Below the pieces are notes generated by a model that had not been told where the DNA came from, ran no database searches, and was given only the letters and a program-made list of their open reading frames with translations. The position numbers and the translations under genes are program-made. This document shows positions 28,405-36,356 of a stretch of DNA of 64,000 nt, piece after piece. How positions within the stretch are numbered: the stretch's first letter is position 1; the number at the start of each line of letters is the position of its first letter. The stretch lies in NCBI RefSeq assembly GCF_900100115.1, contig NZ_FNKL01000003.1, positions 124,001 to 188,000 of the forward strand, in the 5' to 3' direction. The stretch comes from Chryseobacterium soldanellicola. GTDB taxonomy: Bacteria; Bacteroidota; Bacteroidia; Flavobacteriales; Weeksellaceae.

Positions 28405-28822
28405 AGGTTTTTAATCGCAAAGAACCATATACATTATCTATTGTGATGATTTTCTGTTTTGTTTTTCACGGTCATTCTAAAAGTAACGAAGCGGAATGAA
28501 GAGCTGAAGCAACGAAATCTCAGAACTCGACCAATATTACACGCTCATTATCCACAAAGTTTGTCGTTATTCTTATACCTATACAAATGGCAACCTGAAT
28601 GTTGAATTGATTGTAATAGATTGAAAGGAACGACAAATACCTAGCCCAGATTGAAGCATTGTTTGAGCTCATTTTTTTTGGAATTTCGGCGGCGGCTTTG
28701 CCGCCGAAATTCCAAAAAAAATAGCGAGTGCGGAAAGCTGGAAAAAGCTTCAAATAAAAAAAACAGTTTTTCGATGTAATCAAGTTGCTCCTTTAAAATA
28801 TGAAGTAAAAAGCTTCTAAAAC
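28405..28822. repeat. Intergenic hairpin repeat with perfect 23-bp arms
   Basis: Arms at 28671-28693 and 28700-28722 are exact reverse complements: ATTTTTTTTGGAATTTCGG reading into GCGGC, with a 6-base loop GGCTTT. Flanks AGCCCAGATTGAAGCATTG (28643-28661) and AGCGAGTGCGGAAAGC (28723-28738) resemble, from memory, an element seen in many Flavobacteriia intergenic regions. It lies between mnmE and the small RNA. The stretch 28460-28500 (GTCATTCTAAAAGTAACGAAG) may be a further degenerate repeat. Confidence 0.65.
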
Positions 28823-28903
28823 AAAAAAATCACCCCTGAACGAGGTGATTACTGCTTTGAATTTACTAAGTATATGAAGATATGAATGATGTTTCTTTTT
28901 GTT
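28823..28903 (-). ncRNA. Candidate small RNA of about 80 nt
   Basis: On the minus strand a -7 element TATCTTTG (28915-28908) is preceded by TTTG at 28934-28931, a spacer of 15 bp that is shorter than ideal. A transcript starting near 28903 would run about 70 nt to a hairpin (AATCACC 28850-28844, GGTGATT 28834-28828). A run of six Ts follows. No ORF of the length expected for a protein is present. The hairpin lies 290 bp beyond the pepP stop, and pepP has its own terminator at 28988-29018, so it is not simply the end of that gene. Confidence 0.55.
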
Positions 28904-28987
28904 GATACAAAGATAGACCCTCTCAGACTTCAAAAACTCAGGATAAACCCTGTAATTTTATCCGTAAAAATACGGTTGTGAAAATGA

Positions 28988-29018
28988 AAAAGCCCTGCAA
29001 CATTGTTACAGAGCCTTT
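28988..29018 (-). terminator. Intrinsic terminator of pepP
   Basis: Reading the minus strand, AAAAGGCTCTGTAACA pairs with TGTTGCAGGGCTTTTT with several G-T pairs, followed by T-rich sequence. It lies about 100 bp after the aminopeptidase stop. Confidence 0.65.
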
Positions 29019-29116
29019 TGTTTATCTAACAATTCTCTTAGTTTAAAGATTAAGGTTCAATGCTTAAAATGATACGTTTAATTTTCCTGTCAACTAATTA
29101 TAAACCATCAACTATT

Positions 29117-30886
29117 TTACAGCGGACTTACCAATTCTAAAAACCAGCTTTTAACATCACCTTCTAAATAAGGAGCGATTTTTTCTTCGCAGGTTTTGTG
29201 ATAACTGTTCAGCCATGCGATTTCTTTTTCAGAAAGGATTTCTTTGACAATCGTATCTTTGAAAAACGGACAGAAAGTTAATGTTTCAAATTCATAAAAG
29301 GTCCCGTGAATGGTTGTTTCCGATTCTTTTACAGCGATCAGATTCTCATGACGGATTCCGTAATCTCCTTCTAAATAATAGCCCGGCTCGTTTGAAACAA
29401 CCATGCCTACCAAAAGATCCTGCGGATTCATGTCTTTTCTGATATTTTGAGGCCCTTCATGTACATTCATGAAGCTTCCCACACCGTGACCCGTTCCGTG
29501 GTTGAAGTCTTTACCTTCCATCCACAACGGAAGCCTTGCAACTGCATCCAGATGAACACCTTTTGTACCTTTCGGAAATTTCACCATTGATAAACGGATC
29601 ATTCCCTGTAAAACCAACGTTGAATTTCTTTTAAACTCATTAGAAACCTCTCCCAAAGCCAAGGTTCTCGTAATATCCGTTGTTCCCTCAAGATATTGAC
29701 CTCCTGAATCGACCAAAATACTCGAATCATTGGTCACTTCTTTACTTCCTTCACTTTTTGCGGAATAATGCATGATCGCACCATTATCTTTATATCCGAC
29801 AATGCTTCCGAAGCTTTCTCCGACAAAATTTTCACCTTCCGCACGGAAACTTCTTAATTTTTCGCCGATAGAATATTCGTTCATCGGTTCTTTTCCTGCA
29901 TTGTGAGTCAGCCAGTAAAGGAATTTCACCATCGCAACACCGTCTCTCACCATTACTTTTCTGAAACCTTCCAGCTCCGTTTCGTTTTTCTGGGCTTTCA
30001 TTAAATTTCCGGGAACCGGAGCTTTGATGAATTGATTATCAATTTTTAAAGCTTCAAAAATAGATTGATTGCTGTTTGGAGAGATTAAAACTTTTTCGTT
30101 TCTGATTGTTCTTAAATGATTATAAAACTCTTCATAAGGCATCATTTTCACGAAAGATTCGTCCATCTGCTTTCTTGCTTCAACCTCCAGCTTTTCTAAA
30201 TCGGTGAACAGGATCGCATCATTTTTAGTGATAATAATATATCCTAAAAATACGGGATTGCTTTGTACATCGCTTCCTCTTAAATTCAGTGTCCAGGCCA
30301 CATCATCCAAACTTGAAATGATATGAACGGTCACGTCCTGCTCTTCCATTTTCTGACGGATTGCAGATATTTTATCGGTTACTGACCTTCCTGCCCTTTC
30401 AACAGGATGTACAAATATTGGATTTTTTGACGGGGTTCCGCGGTCTTTCCAGATTTCCTTTAAAAGAGGAAGATCAACCAGCGTTATATTTTTTGAATGT
30501 AATTTCTGATGCAATAATTCCCAGTTGGCGTGAGAAGTTGCCACACCGTTTACAGCGACTTTTCCGTTGGCAGGAATCTCGGAAATGATCCAGTCGATAT
30601 AATTGGGAGTTCCTTCCATTCCGTCTTTAAAAAGATCGATTCCTGAGCCTTCTAATTCAATGGCAGCCTGGGTAAAATATCTTCCGTCCGTCCAAAGTCC
30701 TGCTTTATCTTTAGTGATTACCACAAAACCTGCAGAACCCAAAAATCCCGACAGCCAAGCCCTTTCCTGCCATTCTTCAGGCAGATATTCACTCATATGC
30801 GGATCCGCAGAATATACTATAAATGCATCAACATTATTTTTCTGCATTTCTTCACGAAGCGCAGCTACTTTTTCCTTTGAAGTCAT
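29117..30886 (-). CDS. pepP: Aminopeptidase P family metallopeptidase
   Basis: The 589-residue protein has two creatinase-like N-terminal regions and a C-terminal M24 pita-bread domain. Metal ligands are visible: Asp residues in ILVDSGGQYLEGTTDITRT, His in HGTGHGVG, Glu in VVSNEPGYY and Glu/His in IRHENL. The length fits the three-domain Xaa-Pro aminopeptidases of Bacteroidota and eukaryotes. It removes an N-terminal residue before proline. It is a single gene, divergent from the DUF6526 gene with a spacer of about 290 bp. The symbol is assigned by family, not by locus. Confidence 0.9.
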   Translation of the reverse strand: MTSKEKVAALREEMQKNNVDAFIVYSADPHMSEYLPEEWQERAWLSGFLGSAGFVVITKDKAGLWTDGRYFTQAAIELEGSGIDLFKDGMEGTPNYIDWIISEIPANGKVAVNGVATSHANWELLHQKLHSKNITLVDLPLLKEIWKDRGTPSKNPIFVHPVERAGRSVTDKISAIRQKMEEQDVTVHIISSLDDVAWTLNLRGSDVQSNPVFLGYIIITKNDAILFTDLEKLEVEARKQMDESFVKMMPYEEFYNHLRTIRNEKVLISPNSNQSIFEALKIDNQFIKAPVPGNLMKAQKNETELEGFRKVMVRDGVAMVKFLYWLTHNAGKEPMNEYSIGEKLRSFRAEGENFVGESFGSIVGYKDNGAIMHYSAKSEGSKEVTNDSSILVDSGGQYLEGTTDITRTLALGEVSNEFKRNSTLVLQGMIRLSMVKFPKGTKGVHLDAVARLPLWMEGKDFNHGTGHGVGSFMNVHEGPQNIRKDMNPQDLLVGMVVSNEPGYYLEGDYGIRHENLIAVKESETTIHGTFYEFETLTFCPFFKDTIVKEILSEKEIAWLNSYHKTCEEKIAPYLEGDVKSWFLELVSPL

Positions 30887-31176
30887 TTTTTAATGATTTT
30901 TTTAAAGAGGTGAAGTTACAAATTTTTTGAGGTTTGAGAATGAATTTATGAGTTTTTAACCGCAATGTCTGTAAAGATTTTTAAATTTTTATTTGTTTTG
31001 AAGTTCGCAAACTATTTCATTCAATAAAATTTTTTGAATGTAAGTTTCACAAAATCCAATTCACAAAACGGTAAATAATATTGTCATTTAGCCAAAACAA
31101 ATCATATTATATACCACAAAAATCAATTATTATTAAAAATATAAAGTTTTGGAAAGATTCTTGCAGTATAGCTTCC

Positions 31177-31614
31177 ATGGAAAACCAGAGTTATAAAAAT
31201 CACAGGAAGTTTTATGCGCCACACCATTTCATTTTACTTCCGTTATTGATTGTTTTAGAAGCAGTTGGAATTTATAAAATAGGGAATGATTCGCAAAACC
31301 AGCTTGTATGGATTTTGTTTTCAGTTGTTATTTTTCTGATTTTTTATCTGGCATTCATGGTTCGTCAACATTATGCTTTGGGGCTCCAAAACAGATTGGT
31401 AAGACTAGAATTTAAGCAAAGATATTTTGAAATCTTTAATCTGAGATCTGATGAAGTTGAAGAGAAGCTGAAATTCAGTCAAATTGCGGCCTTACGATTT
31501 GCTTATGATGATGAATTTAAAATTTTACTTGAAAAAGCTCTTAAAGACGATATTTCAGGAGATGAGATTAAAAAATCCATCACCCGTTGGAGAGCCGATC
31601 ATCATAGAATTTAA
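31177..31614 (+). CDS. DUF6526-like membrane protein
   Basis: The ATG at 31177 (MENQSYKNHRKFYAPHHFIL) is preferred over an in-frame TTG 96 bp upstream, because it gives the expected start and a 145-residue protein. There are two adjacent membrane segments at about 17-37 and 46-66. A soluble C-terminal region (FEIFNLRSDEVEEKLKFSQIA) ends in RADHHRI. This matches a small Bacteroidota family of unknown function (DUF6526, recalled from memory). It is followed by the 55-residue gene and topoisomerase IB in the same direction. Confidence 0.75.
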   Translation: MENQSYKNHRKFYAPHHFILLPLLIVLEAVGIYKIGNDSQNQLVWILFSVVIFLIFYLAFMVRQHYALGLQNRLVRLEFKQRYFEIFNLRSDEVEEKLKFSQIAALRFAYDDEFKILLEKALKDDISGDEIKKSITRWRADHHRI

Positions 31615-31638
31615 ATAATAACACTAAAAAATAAAACT

Positions 31639-31806
31639 ATGAAAAAATTAACCTTATACAGTCTTACAATATTCAGTTTATTATTGTTGACGAGTTGCGA
31701 AGCAGTGGAAACAATTTTCAAGGCAGGAATGTGGTGGGGAATTCTTTTAGTCTGTGCAGTTGTTGTAATTCTTTTACTAATCTTTTCGAAGGGTAAGAAC
31801 TCTTAA
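31639..31806 (+). CDS. Small predicted lipoprotein/membrane protein, 55 residues
   Basis: ATG at 31639 gives 55 residues. The N-terminus is a lipoprotein-like signal (FSLLLLTSC, Cys20). A single membrane-spanning segment lies at about 32-49 (GILLVCAVVVILLLIF) with a short positive tail (SKGKNS). It sits 9 bp before the topoisomerase IB start, so it is probably translated from the same transcript. No function can be assigned. Tiny proteins of this shape are often described as hypothetical in Chryseobacterium. Confidence 0.7.
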   Translation: MKKLTLYSLTIFSLLLLTSCEAVETIFKAGMWWGILLVCAVVVILLLIFSKGKNS

Positions 31807-31815
31807 CCATTTTTT

Positions 31816-32922
31816 ATGGAGAAGAATACAGACTTAGAAATTATTTCTCACCTAAAACCTTCCAAAATTGTAAAAATTATGAAGGATCCGGTGGCATCTG
31901 CAAAGGCGGTACATCTTATATATACCTCCGATGCAGAGTCTGCTGGGATCATTCGCAAAAAAAAGGGCAAAAAATACTCCTATTTCAAAGACGGAGAAAA
32001 AATCAAGGATAAGGACGAAATTAAAAGAATTAACGGGCTGGTTATTCCTCCAGCATGGGAAAATGTATGGATCTGTGCATTGGATAACGGCCATTTGCAG
32101 GCGACAGGCTTTGATGCCAAAAAACGCAAGCAATACCGCTATCATCCTTTGTGGAGCGCGTTGAGAAATCATACCAAATTTTACAGAATGCTTCAGTTCG
32201 GATATGCATTGCCTGCCATTCGTCTGCAGGTTGAAAAAGATTTAGCCTTAAGAAATTTCGAAAAAAGAAAAATTTTAGCATTGATTGTCAGCTTAATGCA
32301 ACGAACAAATATCCGTATTGGAAATAATGCTTATGAAAAACTGTACGGCTCGTTTGGCTTAACCACTTTAAAAGACAAACACGTTAAGATCAACGGACAA
32401 AAAATGACTTTCTCTTTTAAAGGTAAAAAAGGAATCATGCATAATATCGACCTTAGAAGTAAAAGGCTTTCAAGATTGGTTCAGAAATGTAAAGATATTC
32501 CGGGAAAAGAACTTTTTCAGTTTTATGATGATGAAGGAAACCGCCACTCGATCGATTCGGGAATGGTGAATGATTATATTAAGGAAATAAGCGGTGAAGA
32601 TTTTACGGCAAAAGATTTCAGAACCTGGTCTGGAACCGTGAATGCTTTAATTGCATTTAAAGAAATCGGTTATGCCGAAAACAATACAGAATACAAACGA
32701 AAAGTAAAAGAAGCCTTGGAAATCGTTGCTTCTCATCTGGGAAATACGAGCACGGTTTGCAGAAAATATTATGTTCATCCTTTGGTCATCAACCTTTACG
32801 AAAATAATACGATCAAAAAATATTTTGACGAGTTAGAACAAATCGAAGAAAATGACGGTAAAGCGGGTTTAACTCATGAAGAAAAACTTGTGTTAAAAAT
32901 TCTGGAAAACGAAAAAATGTAG
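31816..32922 (+). CDS. DNA topoisomerase IB
   Basis: The 368-residue protein is of the poxvirus-like bacterial type. Active-site residues are visible: Arg in RTNIRIGN, Lys near TLKDKHV, Arg in KDFRTWSG and the nucleophile Tyr in CRKYYVHP. A DNA-binding N-terminal region contains the signature WICALDNGHLQATGFDAKKR and YRYHPLW. The enzyme relaxes supercoils by transient 3'-phosphotyrosine linkage. It is downstream of the 55-residue gene and convergent with the secreted protein gene at 32926. Confidence 0.93.
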   Translation: MEKNTDLEIISHLKPSKIVKIMKDPVASAKAVHLIYTSDAESAGIIRKKKGKKYSYFKDGEKIKDKDEIKRINGLVIPPAWENVWICALDNGHLQATGFDAKKRKQYRYHPLWSALRNHTKFYRMLQFGYALPAIRLQVEKDLALRNFEKRKILALIVSLMQRTNIRIGNNAYEKLYGSFGLTTLKDKHVKINGQKMTFSFKGKKGIMHNIDLRSKRLSRLVQKCKDIPGKELFQFYDDEGNRHSIDSGMVNDYIKEISGEDFTAKDFRTWSGTVNALIAFKEIGYAENNTEYKRKVKEALEIVASHLGNTSTVCRKYYVHPLVINLYENNTIKKYFDELEQIEENDGKAGLTHEEKLVLKILENEKM

Positions 32923-32925
32923 ACT

Positions 32926-33429
32926 TTACTGCCCAGGAACAATTGGTGGAAAATTTTCACCTTCTGTCAGCTCTATTACCTGTGAGTTTTCATCAAAAAA
33001 AACATCAACAGCTCCGGATAAAAATCCAGATAAATTTTCAGCACATTTTTGTGCAAGTGATGTAATTTTAAAAGGATGGTATCCCATTGGCATAGTTGTA
33101 CTGCCATCATTTTTCAAGATCTCATAAGTACCTCTTATTAAACTTTTACAGTTTTTCTGATTAATATTAATCTGGATTTTTTTATCATCGACGAAATTTA
33201 ATACATCAGGTTTCGTATTGTCTTTATTTAAATACAGCTTACCTTCTTTATAATTTTTCATATCAAAATACCACTTTGAGCCTTTTAAAGTTCCATTTAA
33301 CAATTGATCATCAGGAGTTTTATATTTTTCTATTTGCTGCTTTAAGGGAATTTTCTCAACTTTTTTTTTCTTGTGCTGTGCAAATACAATTTGCGAAAAG
33401 CATAAAAGAATAAAGATTATTTTTTTCAT
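32926..33429 (-). CDS. Secreted protein of unknown function
   Basis: Met at base 33429 (MKKIIFILLCFSQIVFAQHK) gives a clean signal peptide and 167 residues. The ATG at 33450 would add seven residues (MLLNFYK) before the positively charged signal start. The mature protein is soluble with a Lys-rich start. It has strands such as KWYFDMKNYKEGKLYLNKDN and SLIRGTYEILKNDG, and ends FPPIVPGQ. I do not recognise the family. Its stop abuts the topoisomerase IB stop (3 bp). Confidence 0.75.
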   Translation of the reverse strand: MKKIIFILLCFSQIVFAQHKKKKVEKIPLKQQIEKYKTPDDQLLNGTLKGSKWYFDMKNYKEGKLYLNKDNTKPDVLNFVDDKKIQININQKNCKSLIRGTYEILKNDGSTTMPMGYHPFKITSLAQKCAENLSGFLSGAVDVFFDENSQVIELTEGENFPPIVPGQ

Positions 33430-33502
33430 TTTATAAAAGTTTAATAACAAATCAAATATATCATTATTATAACAATAAAATTGAAATAGTTTGTATCGAT
33501 TT

Positions 33503-33530
33503 TTTGTACAAATTAATTGTTGTAAATTTG
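33503..33530 (+). promoter_or_regulatory. Promoter of pruA
   Basis: TTTG (33503-33506) and TAAATTTG (33523-33530) form a Bacteroidota promoter with a 16-bp spacer. The predicted start is about 33536, giving a 5' leader of about 30 nt before the ATG at 33566. This argues against the in-frame TTG at 33491 as start. Confidence 0.7.
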
Positions 33531-33565
33531 TAACATTAGCAAATTTTAAAATAATACAACGTAAT

Positions 33566-35191
33566 ATGTCTAAAGCAATTTCGCAAGTACCATTTGCAAT
33601 AAATGAGCCGGTAAATTCTTATGTTCCGGGTTCTCCAGAAGTTAAAAGCCTTATCGCTCAATACAAAAAAATGTGGGCTGAGAAAATAGAAATCCCTATG
33701 GTTATCAATGGTAAAGAAGTAAAAACTGGTGATACGGTTCAGCTTCAGTCGCCTCAGGATCATGCACATGATTTCGGTTTTTATCATAAAGGAACAATGC
33801 AGCACGTAGATGACGCCATCAACGCTGCATTAGCTGCTAAAAAAGAATGGAATGAGCTAGGTTGGGAACAGCGTGCAGCGATTTTCTTAAAAGCTGCTGA
33901 TCTATTGGCGGGACCTTACAGAGATGTGATCAACGCAGCAACAATGATCGGACAATCTAAAAATGTACATCAGGCTGAAATTGATTCCGCTTGTGAATTG
34001 ATCGATTTCTTAAGATTCAACGTAGAATTTATGACGGAAATGTATTCTGAGCAACCCGTTTCCGACTCAGGAATCTGGAACAGAGTTGAATACAGACCAT
34101 TAGAAGGATTTTGTTTTGCGGTAACTCCGTTCAACTTTACAGCGATCTCAGGAAACTTGCCGACTTGTATGGCAATGCTTGGAAATGTAGTAGTTTGGAA
34201 GCCTTCTGACAAGCAGGTTTATTCTGCAAAAGTGATCATGGATGTTCTTACGGAAGCTGGTCTTCCTGCAGGGGTTATCAACATGATTTTCACGGACGGA
34301 AAAGAAACTGCTGAGAAAGTTTTGGCACACAGAGATTTTGCAGGACTTCACTTTACAGGTTCTACAAAAGTTTTCCAGGGAATGTGGAAAATGATCGGTG
34401 ATAATATTCACAACTACAGAACTTATCCAAGAATTGTCGGTGAAACTGGTGGAAAAGATTTCGTTATCGCTCACCCGTCTGCAAATGTAGAAGCTGTTGC
34501 AACTGCTTTGGTAAGAGGTTCTTTCGAATATCAGGGACAAAAATGTTCTGCGGCTTCAAGAGCTTATATTCCTCAGTCTCTTTGGGCTGATGTAAAAAAA
34601 GTAATGGAAACTCAGATCAATTCAATAAAAATCGGTTCTCCTGAAGATCCTTCCAACTTTGTGAATGCGGTAATCGATAAAAATTCTTTCGAAAAATGCA
34701 AAGGTTATATCGACAGAGCCAACGCATCAAGCGAAGCAAACGTAATAATCGGTGGAAAAACTGATGATTCTAAAGGATGGTTTGTACATCCAACAGTGAT
34801 CGAAACGACAAATCCTCAATACGAAAGTATGGTTGAAGAGATTTTCGGACCAATTTTATCTGTTTTTGTTTATGAAGACAATGACTGGGCAGAAACGTTG
34901 AAAGTTGTTGACTCTTCTTCTCCTTATTCATTGACTGGTTCTGTGTTTGCACAAGATCGTTATGCTGTGAATGAAGCTTTTAAAGCATTGGAAAATGCAT
35001 CAGGAAACTTCTATATCAATGATAAACCTACAGGCGCGGTTGTTGGCCAGCAGCCTTTCGGAGGTGGTAGAGCTTCAGGAACAAACGATAAAGCAGGTTC
35101 TAAAATGAACTTACTGAGATGGACGTCTGTAAGAAGTATCAAAGAAACTTTTGTTTCTCCTAAAGATTACAAATATCCATATTTGGGTTAA
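33566..35191 (+). CDS. pruA: Delta-1-pyrroline-5-carboxylate dehydrogenase
   Basis: The 541-residue aldehyde dehydrogenase superfamily enzyme has the catalytic Cys in EYQGQKCSAASR and the general base Glu in VGETGGKDFV. The length and the N-terminal helix pattern (MSKAISQVPFAINEPVNSY) match the single-domain eukaryote-type P5C dehydrogenase found in Bacteroidota. It oxidises pyrroline-5-carboxylate/glutamate semialdehyde to glutamate in proline breakdown using NAD+. Its own promoter lies at 33503-33530. A partially paired hairpin with a T-run (35240-35269) follows its stop. Confidence 0.93.
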   Translation: MSKAISQVPFAINEPVNSYVPGSPEVKSLIAQYKKMWAEKIEIPMVINGKEVKTGDTVQLQSPQDHAHDFGFYHKGTMQHVDDAINAALAAKKEWNELGWEQRAAIFLKAADLLAGPYRDVINAATMIGQSKNVHQAEIDSACELIDFLRFNVEFMTEMYSEQPVSDSGIWNRVEYRPLEGFCFAVTPFNFTAISGNLPTCMAMLGNVVVWKPSDKQVYSAKVIMDVLTEAGLPAGVINMIFTDGKETAEKVLAHRDFAGLHFTGSTKVFQGMWKMIGDNIHNYRTYPRIVGETGGKDFVIAHPSANVEAVATALVRGSFEYQGQKCSAASRAYIPQSLWADVKKVMETQINSIKIGSPEDPSNFVNAVIDKNSFEKCKGYIDRANASSEANVIIGGKTDDSKGWFVHPTVIETTNPQYESMVEEIFGPILSVFVYEDNDWAETLKVVDSSSPYSLTGSVFAQDRYAVNEAFKALENASGNFYINDKPTGAVVGQQPFGGGRASGTNDKAGSKMNLLRWTSVRSIKETFVSPKDYKYPYLG

Positions 35192-35239
35192 TGAGTAATT
35201 AGTAATGGGCAATAAGTAATTGTTCGTTAATAAAATATC

Positions 35240-35269
35240 GCCTCGGAATTTCGGTTTCGGGGCTTTTTT
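35240..35269 (+). terminator. Terminator after pruA
   Basis: GCCTCG (35240-35245) and CGGGGC (35258-35263) pair with one G-T pair, followed by seven Ts. It begins about 50 bp after the stop. Short variants of GATAAAT follow it at 35284-35310. Confidence 0.55.
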
Positions 35270-35483
35270 ATAAATTATAATTGATAAGTGATAAATGATA
35301 AATGATAAAAATTTAAGTTATAAAATTTAAACTAAACCCTACCTTAAGCCCTAATTCCTATAATGTGACACTTTTTAACATAATTTAAACTATTTTATCT
35401 GTTTTTTAATAATTTATAAACCTATTTCGGAATAATTATTGAATAATTACTAGTACACCCATTAAACACCAAAATAAAATATT

Positions 35484-35708
35484 ATGAAAAAGTTTTTTTT
35501 AACAGCAATAGTTTTAGGAACATTTGCCGTGAGTTGCGGAACTAAAGAATCCTCAATGTCAACAAGCAATACTGATTCTACAGCAGCGGAAACAGCACAA
35601 AGCACTCCACCTGCAACAACAACAGATACAGTAGCTTCTCCGACAACAAATCCTGACAGCATCAAGATTACAAAGGATTCAGCATCAGCATCTCCAGCAA
35701 CCAAATAA
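35484..35708 (+). CDS. Small lipoprotein, 74 residues, Ser/Thr-rich
   Basis: The lipoprotein signal peptide ends VSC (Cys19). The mature part is 55 residues of Ser, Thr, Ala and Asp in repeats (AETAQSTPPATTTDTVASPT), which is low complexity and probably disordered. It ends SPATK. It resembles the gene at 35952 in plan (MKK signal, lipobox, acidic/Thr-rich mature chain, D-x-V-x-x-K ending) but not in detail. The function is unknown. A strong terminator at 35731-35759 follows. Confidence 0.75.
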   Translation: MKKFFLTAIVLGTFAVSCGTKESSMSTSNTDSTAAETAQSTPPATTTDTVASPTTNPDSIKITKDSASASPATK

Positions 35709-35730
35709 AAAAGTCTAACTTTAAAATGGA

Positions 35731-35763
35731 AAATCCGCAGATGAAAGCTCTGCGGATTTTTTT
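35731..35763 (+). terminator. Intrinsic terminator after the first small lipoprotein
   Basis: Arms AAATCCGCAGA (35731-35741) and TCTGCGGATTT (35749-35759) have a 7-base loop and a following T-run. Confidence 0.9.
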
Positions 35764-35773
35764 GTTTATAAAT

Positions 35774-35901
35774 AATCTTTTAATCTTTTAATCTTTTAAT
35801 CTTTTAATCTTTTAATCTTTTAATCTTTTAATCTTTTAATCTTTTAATCTTTTAATCTTTTAATCTTTTAATCTTTTAATCTTTTAATCTTTTAATCTTT
35901 T
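35774..35901. repeat. Tandem array: 16 exact copies of AATCTTTT
   Basis: The 8-bp unit AATCTTTT is repeated without interruption from 35774 to 35901 (128 bp), with AAT continuing. A -7 element TATATTTG (35913-35920) begins 12 bp after the array, and the second lipoprotein ATG is at 35952. The -33 position expected for that promoter falls inside the array. Such tracts change copy number by slippage, so expression of the downstream gene may vary; this is inference. Confidence 0.9.
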
Positions 35902-35912
35902 AATTAAATCAT

Positions 35913-35920
35913 TATATTTG
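35913..35920 (+). promoter_or_regulatory. -7 element of second lipoprotein promoter, next to octamer array
   Basis: TATATTTG matches TAnnTTTG exactly, with a predicted start near 35926 and an ATG 26 nt later. The preceding bases are the octamer array, so the usual TTTG at -33 is absent and is replaced by TTTAATC-type sequence. Confidence 0.6.
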
Positions 35921-35951
35921 ATTACTACTAAACATTTAAAAGAAATTTACT

Positions 35952-36161
35952 ATGAAAAAATTATGGATAGGAGCTGTTTTAGGCTTATTATTTTTAGGAA
36001 GCTGCGCGCAGAATAAAGAAAACCGGGAAGAATTTAAAAATGATCACGATAAAAATGCTTTAAGAAACGAAATGGGAGATTCCGCAGTCGCTAATTCTGA
36101 ACATGCAACGGCAACAGTTTCAGATACTGTAAAAATTAAGGACACCGTAAAAACAAAATAA
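35952..36161 (+). CDS. Small lipoprotein, 69 residues
   Basis: The lipoprotein signal peptide ends in GSC (Cys18). The mature region has charged residues (NKENREEFKNDHDKN, then SDTVKIKDTVKTK). It lies between the octamer array (35774-35901) and a clear terminator at 36164-36190. The function is unknown. It is probably exported and lipid-anchored. Its regulation may be affected by octamer copy number. Confidence 0.78.
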   Translation: MKKLWIGAVLGLLFLGSCAQNKENREEFKNDHDKNALRNEMGDSAVANSEHATATVSDTVKIKDTVKTK

Positions 36162-36163
36162 AC

Positions 36164-36194
36164 AAAACCGCAGATTATTTCTGCGGTTTTTATT
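36164..36194 (+). terminator. Intrinsic terminator after the second small lipoprotein
   Basis: Perfect 11-base arms AAAACCGCAGA (36164-36174) and TCTGCGGTTTT (36180-36190) flank a 5-base loop. It is a close relative of the terminator at 35731. Confidence 0.9.
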
Positions 36195-36356
36195 TTTATG
36201 GAACAATCTTACAGTTAATTTATTCAATAATATATTTAAACAATTTATCAGTAAGTGAATTTTTTAGAATTTTTACGATATTTAGTATAACTATTTTACA
36301 CTACCGCATTCTTATAATTGTATAATTATTACATTTGCATCAGTAAAAAGTATTTT

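Noticed and set aside
28520..28783. Minus-strand ORF of 87 codons across the perfect hairpin
   Set aside because: It simply reads through the repeat element at 28671-28722 and has no family resemblance or signal; the stretch is noncoding.
31081..31176. TTG at 31081 as start of the DUF6526 gene
   Set aside because: The 32 extra residues have no family match; the ATG at 31177 gives the expected start.
35462..35704. Antisense ORF of 80 codons opposite the first small lipoprotein
   Set aside because: The plus strand encodes a convincing lipoprotein with signal peptide and terminator; the antisense frame is open because of the repetitive composition.
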